The position numbers and the translations under genes are program-made. From NCBI RefSeq assembly GCF_910592395.1, contig NC_088325.1, forward strand, positions 8,000,109 through 8,064,108: DNA of 64,000 bases, written 5' to 3'. The number at the start of each line of letters is the position of its first letter. Positions within the stretch are counted from its first letter, which is position 1. Below are positions 20,962 through 30,841 of this stretch, in pieces. Below the pieces are notes generated by a model that was given only the letters and a program-made list of their open reading frames with translations, made no database searches and was not told where the DNA came from. Origin of the DNA: Lineus longissimus (taxonomy: Eukaryota > Nemertea > Pilidiophora > Heteronemertea > Lineidae).

Positions 20962-23586
20962 TTAATCAGAGGCTTGGTTAGCAAGAGTTGGACACGTAGG
21001 GTAAATAGAATTTGGGTGAGGCAGCAGAGTCTCGCGCTCAGTGGTAGACGTTGTCAGAGGAACGGTCTTAGTTTTCAAAGTGGGATTGGCCTCAACAGCT
21101 GGTTTCATGGGCATTGGGCGTAAGAGTGAATTATGTGAAATGAACAATTTAGCAGAGTAATTATTGTCCAGCATTGACTGGAGTGCCTTTCCCTGCATCA
21201 CGGGAACATTAGTTACTTGTGGCATTGGCACTGAAGCCTGGCCATTTGACCGGTCAACTTTGCAAGTGCTCCAATCGACTTCCAAGTATTTGCAAAGTCC
21301 ACTAAAATTTGAAGTGAGTTGCATGCCGGAACAGCAAGCGTTCGTTTCCATGGAAAGGTTTCCAGGCATGGTATCCAGGGTCATTACGTCAAGCATAATA
21401 GATTGTTTACCATCAGCAAGTTCAAATAAGATTCGAGATTGGGCTTTAGCGCATGTAGACATTGTAACGCATGCCCTGAATTTAGTAGCAAGTTTGACAA
21501 TCAGATACAGGAACGATGCGACTGAGCAGACAAGCAAAACATAAAGTATGATAGTGTCTGCATCCAATGTGAGTTTGACTTCATTGACCATGGGTGCCAG
21601 TGTGGCAAGTGTGTCTTCAAATGCAAACCGGTGAGTCATGTTTGATATGATAACATTTGCTTTGGTCAGTGGGAGAGCTTCCATCCCAGGAACTAAGGCC
21701 ATAGCCCGTCTGGTCCTACAGAATGTAAATATTGAAATAGCAATTGCACATATACTCAACAGACTTGAAATTGAACCAATACCGAGCCAAGTTGTGGGTG
21801 ATTCATGAAGCATTGTTTCTTCATTAGAGGCGATTATGGTACTGAGTTTGTCAGCTTTTGTTGCATAGACCTTAGCACTAGTTTTGGCGTGTTTAGCTAA
21901 TACCTTGAAATCCATTGAAAGTTTCTTTTCATGAGCCGCAATACTGTCCCAATTATCTTTATGGGCAGTCATATCTGGTAATGTCAATTGATGGACCTTC
22001 CTGGTAGATTCCTGACCTGAGATTACTTTTATTGCTTCCTTTGGAAACAATGTGTGCAAGATTGCAAGACTAATTGGATGGGAATAAGTCAAGTTATGTG
22101 CGTGTGGTTGACAATTTGTAACCCTAGCTGGAAACTGGAAGGTTGTGGAACTCAAGTGATAGCCACAGGGTATCTTAACAATGCAAATTTTACAGCCAAG
22201 AATTGGTCGTGCGGGTTTATCATCTCTACTGAGAGACCAGGTGGCGTCTTTGCCACTTGCCAAGAAATACCCATCTCCCAAGTCCAATGCTCCCTCATAG
22301 AGATCAGCCACTCTGTAGAGGAGGTCGCAATGCTTGACAATGTTGTCAGCATCATCAAAGAAGAGGGCACTAGTACAGGAAGGAATGCTCCTGTGTCTAA
22401 GAGAACGAACCTGTGGACAGTGTTTTATCTCATTTCCACGCCATGTTGTAATGAAATTTGATGTCAGTTCAACATAATACTGACCATCCTCGCTAATACC
22501 CAAATATGGGGAATTTCCAGAAACCTCAGTGGTGTTGGAGCTTGTAGCATTTGTGGGAATTCTTAATGTTTCCACAGAGTAGAGGGTAAAATACCCTCTT
22601 GCTGCAGTCAATGGTATGTTCAACCCAATAAAAATATGACTATCAGTTTGCGTAAAGGTGATATCTTCAAGGTCATAATAAAATGCAGGTTGAGGGTTAC
22701 TCGGCCTAAATAAGGGATAATCTGTTGTCAAGTGAGCTGAGACATCTGCTAGGATACTCCTCAGTTGCTTAGGAGGGCAAAGTTGCATGGGAAGCTTGCC
22801 CCTAAGGAGAGTGTGAACACCCTCAACCCATGAATTAATTTCTTGTTCCATGGTCATCAGATGGCGTTGGTAATTCAAAATGTGTCTAAGGGCTATACCA
22901 AATATGTCAAAATTATTCTGAAGCTCCGTGATGTTATTGGCTAGTGCCTGTTCATTTTTACCCAATATGCGGACTGACTGGTTAAATTTGAACTCAAGGT
23001 CCTGAAGAAATTTTCTGTTGGAGTGAACTGCAGCCATGGCATTCTGAAATCTATCCCCAGTTACACGCATAAACGAAGCCAGTTCTTTACCCTGGCGTTT
23101 AACTTGGTTGATGGTTATTTTGCCTAGAGATGTAATACTCTTAATTGATTTGCTCAGCATCTTAATGTCGTCCATAGTAGCAGTCCCAAAAAGTGATTTA
23201 GAGAACTGTCCTATAAAAATTGCTAGACCTCTTTTAACCCTTTCATCCCCGTGATACCTAACAGGAATCAATGACTTTATTAGTTGGATCTGTATTTTGA
23301 TAGAGTTGATGGTGACTTCAGTGTCTGTGCTAATGTCGAGAGCTATATTTCGGACTAGTTCGCATGCCCTTAAGTTGGGAGGGCACTTTGGTACATTGAT
23401 GTGCGGAGTCTTGAGATCTGGATAGGCAATTCCCATAGATGCGTGCCATGTGGAGTGGGAGTTAGCAATGCCCCCTAACTTATGGAATGCCACACCCCAG
23501 TTGGGGTAGACGACCGACGTCTTGGTTTCAAGTGAATCCAGTGCTCCGACAGGTGTGCTGAATACATGTAGAGTAAGCAGTACCAT
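20962..23586 (-). CDS. env: Gypsy-1 envelope-like glycoprotein, baculovirus F/errantivirus type
   Basis: About 874 codons from the ATG at 23584-23586. The N-terminus is a hydrophobic signal-like stretch. A furin-type site RVKR (codons 23230-23241) is followed by a Gly-rich hydrophobic segment ending SLFGTATMDD, the layout of the F-protein fusion peptide in baculovirus and errantivirus envelopes (Baculo_F family). There are many potential N-glycosylation sites and paired cysteines. Two hydrophobic, membrane-spanning stretches lie near the C-terminus (about 21718-21789 and 21484-21555), where classical F proteins have one. The reading frame is unbroken. On the minus strand a TTACTTCTATTTTCAG splice acceptor ends at 23598, 12 nt before the ATG, suggesting expression from a spliced subgenomic RNA. 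Its 5' end overlaps the integrase frame. Confidence 0.85.
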   Translation of the reverse strand: MVLLTLHVFSTPVGALDSLETKTSVVYPNWGVAFHKLGGIANSHSTWHASMGIAYPDLKTPHINVPKCPPNLRACELVRNIALDISTDTEVTINSIKIQIQLIKSLIPVRYHGDERVKRGLAIFIGQFSKSLFGTATMDDIKMLSKSIKSITSLGKITINQVKRQGKELASFMRVTGDRFQNAMAAVHSNRKFLQDLEFKFNQSVRILGKNEQALANNITELQNNFDIFGIALRHILNYQRHLMTMEQEINSWVEGVHTLLRGKLPMQLCPPKQLRSILADVSAHLTTDYPLFRPSNPQPAFYYDLEDITFTQTDSHIFIGLNIPLTAARGYFTLYSVETLRIPTNATSSNTTEVSGNSPYLGISEDGQYYVELTSNFITTWRGNEIKHCPQVRSLRHRSIPSCTSALFFDDADNIVKHCDLLYRVADLYEGALDLGDGYFLASGKDATWSLSRDDKPARPILGCKICIVKIPCGYHLSSTTFQFPARVTNCQPHAHNLTYSHPISLAILHTLFPKEAIKVISGQESTRKVHQLTLPDMTAHKDNWDSIAAHEKKLSMDFKVLAKHAKTSAKVYATKADKLSTIIASNEETMLHESPTTWLGIGSISSLLSICAIAISIFTFCRTRRAMALVPGMEALPLTKANVIISNMTHRFAFEDTLATLAPMVNEVKLTLDADTIILYVLLVCSVASFLYLIVKLATKFRACVTMSTCAKAQSRILFELADGKQSIMLDVMTLDTMPGNLSMETNACCSGMQLTSNFSGLCKYLEVDWSTCKVDRSNGQASVPMPQVTNVPVMQGKALQSMLDNNYSAKLFISHNSLLRPMPMKPAVEANPTLKTKTVPLTTSTTERETLLPHPNSIYPTCPTLANQASD

Positions 23587-23614
23587 CAGCAACCATCCTG
23601 AAAATAGAAGTAAC

Positions 23615-24040
23615 CTATTTTGAGGATGTTTTCTTGGTTGGCTTTTGCAAGTTTTCAAAGTCAGCGATCAGTTGCTTATTAAATATGTTCCGCGCTGGCT
23701 CATACGTATTGTGGTGGTGTGAAAAACCTGACCACTTAATCAAATAACGTTGTTCCCAATTTACAAGTTTAGAGCTAATGATCTTCTCAATGTCATAAGT
23801 GCGACCAATGTCAGGTTGGCCATCTCCAGAGTCAGAATCACCAGTACTAGGATCAAGATCGTCGTAGTCATCATCATCAGGATATGTAGAACACGCGGCA
23901 GTTGGCCGCTTGGGTGCAGCTTTAGTAACCCTATCCGTATAAGGTTTCAGTCTGTCAGCATGACAAGTGTTAGGCACTGGCTTGCCTGACAAATGTCTGA
24001 GTCTGTAGGTAGCGCTGTTAGGTAATATTTCATGAATTAC
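23615..24040 (-). pseudogene. Gypsy-1 integrase C-terminal tail with chromodomain
   Basis: In frame with the preceding pol ORF but separated by the TAG at 24041-24043, which sits where FFKGP is normally followed by an aromatic residue, so TGG to TAG is likely. After a linker (LSGKPVPNTCHADRLKPY) and an acidic stretch comes a chromodomain: YDIEKII, YLIKWSGF and NTYEPARNI, with aromatic residues at the cage positions. In chromoviruses this module directs integration to marked chromatin. The end overlaps the env reading frame. The product is reached only if the TAG is suppressed. Confidence 0.85.
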
Positions 24041-26319
24041 CTATGGACCCTTAAAGAAACTCGTGAATTTCTTAGATAGGCCTGGTTTTATCCTTGGTAC
24101 TTTCATGAGCACTTTATCTCCAATCTGGAACGATGGTTTCTGTGCTTTGACATCATGCCTAGATTTCATTTTGACCTGCGCCTTCACAACATTTTCTTTT
24201 GCCTCCTTGTGGATGACCTTAAATTTGTCAATTATCTCAGACAAGTATTCATGTGGGCCGGAATAGCCATCAGCTTGTTTCAGTAATGCTGTGTCCAAGG
24301 GAAGGCGTGCCTGCCTGCCATACAGCAATTCAAATGGACTGAACTTAGTGCTTTCCTGAGTTGATATTCTGTATGCAAACAAAACAGCAGGGATGTAAAC
24401 ATTCCAATTTTTCTGGTGCGAATTTGTGTACATGGATAACATTTGAACAAGGGAGCCATTTAAACGCTCGACAAGGCCGTCGGTACATGGGTGGTAAGAG
24501 CTAGTTCTTAACCTATCGATTGTCGATAATCTGCAGACCTCAGTGACAAGTGCAGAAGTGAAGTTTGACCCCAAATCGGAAAGCAATGTTTCTGGAGCTC
24601 CATGCCTTGGGATTATTTCATCAACAATCAGTTTGGCAATGGTTGTGGCTTCAATATTCTTGGTAGCAAAAGCTTCAGGCCATCGAGTGAGGTAATCGGA
24701 GAAGACAACAATGTATCTATCGCCTGTGCCTTTGCACTTGGGCATTGGACCGACACAATCAACTGCAAGTCTTTGGAACGGTCTAACAGCTGGTGGTATT
24801 GGAGTTTGTGGCGCTTTGTGCCTATTTCTAGGAATTTTCTTCTTGTGGCATTTCACACAAGTTTTGACATAGTGCTGAATATCGGAGTAGATGTTTTCCC
24901 AATAATACCTGTTCCTAATCAAGTCATATGTCCTAGCTAAACCTACATGGGCACCTGTGACGTCATGAGTTTCTCTCATAATGTCGTTTTGAATACATTG
25001 TGGTGCTACAAGTTGTAAGTTGTCATTGGTCTTAGCTTTCCCCTTCTGCTTAATTCTGTACAGGAGTCCATCGACAATGGTGTAGAAGTCAGCAGTGAGT
25101 GCAATTTGCCTAGCCAATTTATCATCATCTGGAAGGGTCTTGTCTGTCAGAAAGGAGATGTACTGGGAACAAAACTTATCGGTTAGCTGAGCTGTCATCA
25201 TATCAAAACGGTCTTCGATGAGATTGATTCTTGTGGGAATCGTTGACGGTCTAGGATCAAACTTAGGCTTTTCATCAGTCATTCTAGAGAGCCCATCAGC
25301 ATTGGTATGCTGGGCGCCTGGTTTGTGAATTACATCAAAATCCAAATCTTGGAGTTTGAGACTCCATCTTGCAAGTTTCCCCGAAGGATCCTTCAATGAA
25401 AGGACCCAACGCAAGGAGTTATGATTGGTGATGAGAGTAAATTTCTGACCAAAGATGTATGGCCTAAAGACCTTGCATGCAAACAGGATTCCCAATAATT
25501 CCCTTTCTGTGGTTGAATAGCGACTCTCTGCACCATTGAGTGACTTTGCAGCATAGCTGATGACACGTTCTTTGCCATCATAATTCTGACAGAGAATTGC
25601 ACCTAACCCAACATCAGATGCATCAACCCGTATGATGAATTTCTTTGTAAAATCAGGATAGGCCAAGATTGGTTCATTCAAAAGGCATTGTTGGAGTGTC
25701 CGAAATGCTTTTTCACAGTCTGGTGACCACTCAAATTTGGTACTTTTCTTCAGCAGTCGGTTAAGAGGTGCTGCAATTTCTGCATAGCCCTTTATCCAGC
25801 GTCTGTAGTAGTTTGTTATACCTAACCAAGATCTCAACATTTTGACTGATATTATCTTAGGGAACTCTGCAATGGCTTTAACCTTACCAGGGTCAGGACG
25901 TATTCCATCAGCAGATACCAAGAAGCCTAGATATTTGACTGACTCTAAAGCAAAGAAGCATTTTGATGGTTTCAGAGTGAGTCCTGCTTCACGCAGTTTT
26001 GCAAAGATCTGAGACAGGTGATTGAGATGCTCCTCAAAATTTGATGAAAATACCAGGATATCATCAATATAGATGAGAATGTGATTTGCACAAGGCAGTC
26101 CCATGAGCAACTGCTCCATAGATCTCTGAAAGAAGGTGGGAGCGCAAGTAAGGCCAAAACTGACCGTCTCAAACTCCCAAAATCCAGAGCTGACCGAAGA
26201 AAAGGCAGATTTTGGCGTCGAAAGTTCGTCAAGCTCAAATTGATGATACGAGCTACGGAGATCAAGGCTACTGAAGTACTTAGGTTTTGCAGCTCCCAAT
26301 GATTGGATGGTGTTGGTAA
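24041..26319 (-). pseudogene. Gypsy-1 pol: RT (C-terminal part), RNase H and integrase
   Basis: Continues the RT after the piggyBac insertion. Motifs: FSSLDLRSSYHQ, YIDDILVFSS (catalytic Asp pair, ~26070), RNase H with RVDASDVGLG and TTERELLGI, integrase zinc-binding region ending in CVKCHKKK (~24850) and core with AVDCVGPMP, LSDLGSNFTS and DGLVERLNGS. All are typical of Ty3/Gypsy. The frame is open throughout and ends at TAG 24041-24043, in front of the chromodomain tail. Taking out the piggyBac element plus one TTAA restores frame with the upstream RT segment. Confidence 0.92.
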
Positions 26320-26323
26320 TTAA

Positions 26324-27328
26324 CCCCTTCGCTACCAAGGCAAGTGGCATGCCCTGTACCGAGATATTTTACCAGTTTTATGCCTAATGGCGTATGAATA
26401 CTTAAAAAAATTGTAGCTCCTTTACTATTCATCATAGACTAATAAAACCATACATTTTTGTAAAGCTGATTACCTTGGCTATCGATTGGTGTTGTTTCCT
26501 GGTATCAATTGGGTAAGAGGTGATCAATAATCAATTATGATCAATACTTTTTGATTGATTATGCTAAATTTATTGATTTTCTGATTTGAACAAGTATAAA
26601 ACTGTAATTGATGAACTTACAAGCTATAAATGATATGCAGAACTCGTTGCTAAACTTTGGCTATTGTCTATCACTGATATTGATTGATTACCGATATTGA
26701 TTGATAAAAAAAAAACATGATATTTTCGACGTTTTTCAACAGAGTTTTTTCAATGAATTAGGATCATTACAAAGCATCATGATGATTGACCTACAATATA
26801 CTGTTCACTGATTCATCAGTAATCAATAGCCTATTGGTTATTGATTATCTATCGATTATTGATTGATCAGTGATCATTCATAAAAACCCCAAAGTCGGTG
26901 GTGTCAGCAGATTCTTCCTCACCCCCACCCTCATCTTGACTATTGCCACTATTCACATACTCTTGCGAGTCCTCCAGTATCATAGAAACCGCCGTAGCCA
27001 AGTCAACACGCCCACGTTTCGCCATGTTATTCACAATACAATGCGGTATCTGTGGCAGTAATACCGCCAATTTATATGCTAATCGCTTCGTGTGTAGTAA
27101 CGGCAAACACATGCCAATCTAACCACAGCGCCATCTTAGAACGATGAATGAAACTAAATATAGTCTGCTACAGACACCAGAGACATCAATACACCGTGCA
27201 ATAGTGTCTAACGTGTACCGGGAGTTCTATACTAAAACGTTGGTAGAGGGACGATATATCGTCCCTACTAGGTATACGGGAGACAAATTATAGGGACGAC
27301 ATATCGTCCCTACTAGGTACGCAAGGGG
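26324..27328. mobile_element. Non-autonomous piggyBac-type element inserted in the Gypsy-1 RT
   Basis: It lies between TTAA at 26320-26323 and TTAA at 27329-27332. Inverted ends are CCCCTTCGCTACC and CCCCTTGCGTACC. TTAA duplication and CCC-starting ends are diagnostic of piggyBac. The right subterminal region holds two near-identical palindromes (GGGACGATATATCGTCCC at about 27249 and GGGACGACATATCGTCCC at about 27293), each followed by TACTAGGTA. The 1005-bp length is too short for a transposase. It interrupts RT between the LPL and ITNTIQS codons. Confidence 0.93.
26867..27112 (-). pseudogene. Possible piggyBac transposase N-terminal remnant
   Basis: An 81-codon frame inside the small piggyBac element with ATGs at 27112 and 27025. 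It encodes a basic start (MAKRGRVDLATAV) and an acidic Ser/Gln/Glu-rich stretch ending TTDFGVF, like the acidic N-terminal leaders of piggyBac transposases. No catalytic part follows. It is best read as what is left after internal deletion; it could be chance. Confidence 0.35.
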
Positions 27329-27332
27329 TTAA

Positions 27333-27570
27333 AGGCAGGCTGAAGGAATCTCGCACTGTGACGGAGTTAAGTTTTCGGTAATCTATACAAAAACGATAAT
27401 TATCAGGACCATTAGGGTCAGGACTAGGGTCCTTCTTCTTTACCAAGATCACAGGCGAACTCCAAGGTGACTGAGAAGGTCTAATGATCTTCTGGTCTAA
27501 CATTTTCTTTACATGAGCGTCAATGATCTTTTCCTGAACTGGGCCGGTGTTGTACAGTCTTTGCCTAATA
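27333..27570 (-). pseudogene. Gypsy-1 RT N-terminal segment
   Basis: In the frame that rejoins 26319 once the insertion is removed. It reads IRQRLYNTG, the KKMLDQKIIRPSQSPWSSP lead-in of Ty3/Gypsy RTs, then CIDYRKLNSVTVRD. The frame is offset by one nucleotide from the protease ORF; the switch must lie near 27565-27575, because the RT frame has a TAA just upstream. That makes a 1-nt indel between protease and RT likely. Confidence 0.88.
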
Positions 27571-29551
27571 GGTGGTGCTGTAGCTTAGAAAAAGATGTCC
27601 TGCCTATGTCAGCATCAGTGTTAGCAAACACATCCCTATATTCAGACAATAACTCTTTAAGTTGTTCTTTCTGAGGTGCAGTTATGTTTGCCTTAGACAA
27701 GTCAACTTTCGGAGGTTCTCTTTCTTTCTTAGCTCTGAGTTTTACATTAGACCCTTCTTTTGCTTGTTTTAGCTTGTATGCTCTGGAGGTAGGCTTATTC
27801 AAGTTATTGATGTGATGGATTGCAGGTTCAGCTTCATTGAAACTATCTTCATTTTCTAAGACAGAGACAACATCAACTGGCTGTTGAGACAAATAGCCTA
27901 AGTTACTACATCTGTAAATGGTTACAGGGGTGTTGTTTGGATTCATCAGTAGACATGGTACTTTACCATTGTCCACTTTGGCCAACACTTTTGCAGCTAA
28001 CACTTCATAGCGTGAATACAAATTTTCATTTGGTAAGATCAAACCTTCATGGCCATCAGAACAGTCAGGTGTGTCAATGGAAGCCTGTATTACCATCTGT
28101 GAACGAGGTGGAAGTTTAACTGTAGTAGAAGCAGTAAGTTTGAAACAGTCTGAGATATTCCTTCTGTCTAGCAATGGAATTGGAATCATGCCAGGAATAG
28201 TCAAAGTGTGATCATGAAAACTAATCAAGCTTTTGGTTTGTCCCAAGAAATCTGCCCCTAGAATGATAACTGCAGTCAATGGATCAGCCACAAATACTTC
28301 ATGGCTGACTCTTTGGTTCTCCAAGTCTAGTCCAAGTGTAACTTTTCCTAAGATTGTGATGTCTGAGCCATTTGCTGATTTTGCAATTCTGAGTTCGGTA
28401 TGCCTAAGTTGTTGTGACCTAAGTGATGTGAAATTGTCATACACTCTCTTACTACATGAGCTGATGCTGGCACCAGTATCAACAAGTATCAGTACACTAA
28501 CTCCATCTAGTTTGCATCTAATTGAGTTGGAAACAGTTGACAATACAACAGGAATGTTCTGGTTCTGAGTCCCTTGAGCTAATTCATAATCATTTTGGTT
28601 ACTAGAGTAAGTGATTTCAGGTGAACAGTTTGACAACATTCTGGGTTCAAGACAGTCAGTTTCATCATAATTCACAGCCTCAAACAATTCTAATACCTGA
28701 CGCTGTGCTTCCGTCAGCGGACTATTTATATCTTCCTGGAAGTTACCCTGACCTCCAGTCTTCTTGTTTATGTCTGTATGCAAATCCTTTACTCTAAAAT
28801 CAATACCAACGATTGACTGACCATTGCCTTGTGCCGTATTGTTTGCACAGCTCTTAATATCAACAACCCTATGTTCTGAGTTGGCCACAGAGTTTCCAAT
28901 AGTACACAATTCATACAGTTGTGGACTCGACGACTTATTCTCACTTAACCAATTCCTCTGTGGCTCTCCCTGTGGAGCAGATTCCTCCTTACGTGGGAAG
29001 AATGCAGGGGCCCCTGGATCCAAGTTCATATTACCTTCCTTGGACAAATATTCATTCAATGCATCTTTATTTCGCAAATTCTCATGATAACCATGGTCAT
29101 TTACCACAGTTGGAGTGAGGGATGCATCACCCTCGCAGACCTCTTGGTCCATACCATTCATAGACAATATTTCATCAATGCTCCACAGGGTCTGTATCTC
29201 TTTAGATACAGATGGCAATGGATTTGTACTACACAGATTTGCCTGGCTGACCACATCAGGAGAAGTATCCCTCCTGTCTTTAACATATGACACATAATTA
29301 CTTAATTCATCCACTGACTGGTGGGGCTGAATAAACCCAAACTGCTGTAGTCTAACTGGTGAGTTCTGTTCACACATCGTTTTAACAAGTTCACAATTTC
29401 TATCGCGACTAGTTTTGTCAAAGAAAGATTCAATCTCACTCACACTAGACCATTCTGTTTGGTGTTCAAAAGGTTTGTTACCCTGCCCGAACGGAGCCCC
29501 TAAAAGTGTTCGAGCAGTGTCTAGTTTTCCGACCTCATGCCCTTGTGACAA
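27509..29551 (-). CDS. Gypsy-1 protease-containing pol N-terminal ORF
   Basis: A 680-codon frame overlapping the end of gag by about 31 nt and offset by -1. A long, low-complexity N-terminal region of unknown role (about 300 codons) precedes a retropepsin-like aspartic protease: VLILVDTGASISSCS (~28480) and a VIILGADFL strand (~28255). The C-terminal part (ALSKYRDVFA-like: LLSEYRDVFANTDADIG) is the usual lead-in to RT. Entry from gag would need -1 frameshifting; the only candidate slip site is GGAAAAC directly before the gag stop. It ends at 27509 through the frameshift that separates it from RT. Confidence 0.85.
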   Translation of the reverse strand: MSQGHEVGKLDTARTLLGAPFGQGNKPFEHQTEWSSVSEIESFFDKTSRDRNCELVKTMCEQNSPVRLQQFGFIQPHQSVDELSNYVSYVKDRRDTSPDVVSQANLCSTNPLPSVSKEIQTLWSIDEILSMNGMDQEVCEGDASLTPTVVNDHGYHENLRNKDALNEYLSKEGNMNLDPGAPAFFPRKEESAPQGEPQRNWLSENKSSSPQLYELCTIGNSVANSEHRVVDIKSCANNTAQGNGQSIVGIDFRVKDLHTDINKKTGGQGNFQEDINSPLTEAQRQVLELFEAVNYDETDCLEPRMLSNCSPEITYSSNQNDYELAQGTQNQNIPVVLSTVSNSIRCKLDGVSVLILVDTGASISSCSKRVYDNFTSLRSQQLRHTELRIAKSANGSDITILGKVTLGLDLENQRVSHEVFVADPLTAVIILGADFLGQTKSLISFHDHTLTIPGMIPIPLLDRRNISDCFKLTASTTVKLPPRSQMVIQASIDTPDCSDGHEGLILPNENLYSRYEVLAAKVLAKVDNGKVPCLLMNPNNTPVTIYRCSNLGYLSQQPVDVVSVLENEDSFNEAEPAIHHINNLNKPTSRAYKLKQAKEGSNVKLRAKKEREPPKVDLSKANITAPQKEQLKELLSEYRDVFANTDADIGRTSFSKLQHHLLGKDCTTPAQFRKRSLTLM

Positions 29552-30537
29552 TCTCTAGAAACATGGCCCGGTTGCCTGCATTTGAAGCACAGACCATTCT
29601 GAATACAGTATGCCTTGGTACGGCAGTCAGTGTCGACATGGCCACTGCGCTTACAAAATCTGCAGGTCCGTGGACCCATAGATGAAAAATCGCGCTGTTG
29701 CCCAGAATTTCGAGGGAATGTATTTCTATTTTGGAAACTATTCCTGTGATCAAAAGTAGATGGTGTTCTTGGGCAAAACTTCAAGGATTTCACTTCCTTC
29801 TGAAGTGAGGAGATTGCATTGACAAGCGTGTCAATGCAAGCCTCAGACTCTGTTGCAATAGTATTGACAGCTGCAGGTGCTCTATCAATTTGGCCTACTG
29901 ATTCCCCTAATCGGGCATATAAAATTGCTTCATCGATTGTGGTTGGATTTTTTGCTATCACAAATGCTTTGAGTTTAGGTGATAAACCGTGGATGAAAGG
30001 GTTCAACCTTTCAGCCGGTGTCTTGCCAAGTTTGGCACAGCGAGCGGTTATGTCTTCTAGAAATGTTTTGAGTGGTTCGTTTGGACCCATTTTTCTACTT
30101 AGTAAGTTTTGCTCATCAACCCACCTTAAGTTGGCAGTATCATATTTATCTCTAAGAGCCTGTGTGAGAGCAGCGTAGGTCGCTTTCTTGCGTTCGGGGA
30201 GATTTGAGTAGAAATCCCAAGCCATGCCAATCAAGGCAAGGGGAATAGCTGCGGGTTTCTTAGTGTCCTTGCAACGCTGGAAGTCGCAATAAAAGTTAGA
30301 TTTTGCTAACCACTCAGAAAAATTTTCGCCAACCCTGCCTTGAAAGAGTGGGGGCCGTGCGGACGTCATCTGCTCTGGCTGTTCTCTGTCCTGTAGGGCA
30401 TTGATTCCTCTCAAAATGTCGACCAATCGCGGGTCACCCTGTGCACCTCGAGCTGGGGTTCCTGGTCCAACGGCTCCTTCATCCTCCTTTCTGTCAGTGG
30501 TTTCTTCCCCAGTGCGGGTAATAACATTGACTTCCAT
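29521..30537 (-). CDS. gag: Gypsy-1 Gag
   Basis: Start set at the first ATG (30535-30537); the frame is open upstream without ATG. It is about 338 residues. A retrotransposon capsid region is recognisable (FQGRVGENFSEWLAKSNFYC ... LFLEDITARCAKLGKTPAE-like sequence at about 30050), followed by a basic linker and two zinc knuckles: CRFCKRSGHVDTDC and CFKCRQPGHVSRDC (CCHC). Capsid and nucleocapsid functions are expected. No stop or frameshift. Confidence 0.92.
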   Translation of the reverse strand: MEVNVITRTGEETTDRKEDEGAVGPGTPARGAQGDPRLVDILRGINALQDREQPEQMTSARPPLFQGRVGENFSEWLAKSNFYCDFQRCKDTKKPAAIPLALIGMAWDFYSNLPERKKATYAALTQALRDKYDTANLRWVDEQNLLSRKMGPNEPLKTFLEDITARCAKLGKTPAERLNPFIHGLSPKLKAFVIAKNPTTIDEAILYARLGESVGQIDRAPAAVNTIATESEACIDTLVNAISSLQKEVKSLKFCPRTPSTFDHRNSFQNRNTFPRNSGQQRDFSSMGPRTCRFCKRSGHVDTDCRTKAYCIQNGLCFKCRQPGHVSRDCHKGMRSEN

Positions 30538-30841
30538 CTTGAATATTGAACTTGTGAGTTCGGCTTCTCCAACTTGAATACCCGGCGTCTCCACCAGTGT
30601 TACGGGATCTTGTTTACGAGTTTTGACTTGTTGGAGAATTGCTGAGTTGGGAGACTAGCTTAGCAGGAGAGAGGCTTCTTGTCTTTTAAACTTTTATTTG
30701 ATAGATGATCGAATATGGTACAGAGGATGTTGTTTCTATGAAGTCATCTGCCGGTCTCTCTCGAGGGAAGGAGACCCCTAGACTTTTAAATAATTCTTGT
30801 TGATGTTACAATGTTCCCTAGACGACGGTGATATTCCACTC
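30538..30841 (-). promoter_or_regulatory. Gypsy-1 leader with candidate primer binding site
   Basis: Sequence between the 5' LTR and gag. On the minus strand the LTR end CTTGCACCA is followed by GAG and then TGGAATATCACCGTCG, which starts with the TGG expected of a tRNA primer site. I do not recognise the matching tRNA. No ORF. Confidence 0.5.

Noticed and set aside
23587..23658. Longer N-terminus for the Gypsy-1 envelope
   Set aside because: Frame open but without ATG, and it lies upstream of the likely splice acceptor.
26870..27061. Plus-strand frame in the small piggyBac element
   Set aside because: No motif; opposite strand of the acidic remnant, which is itself uncertain.
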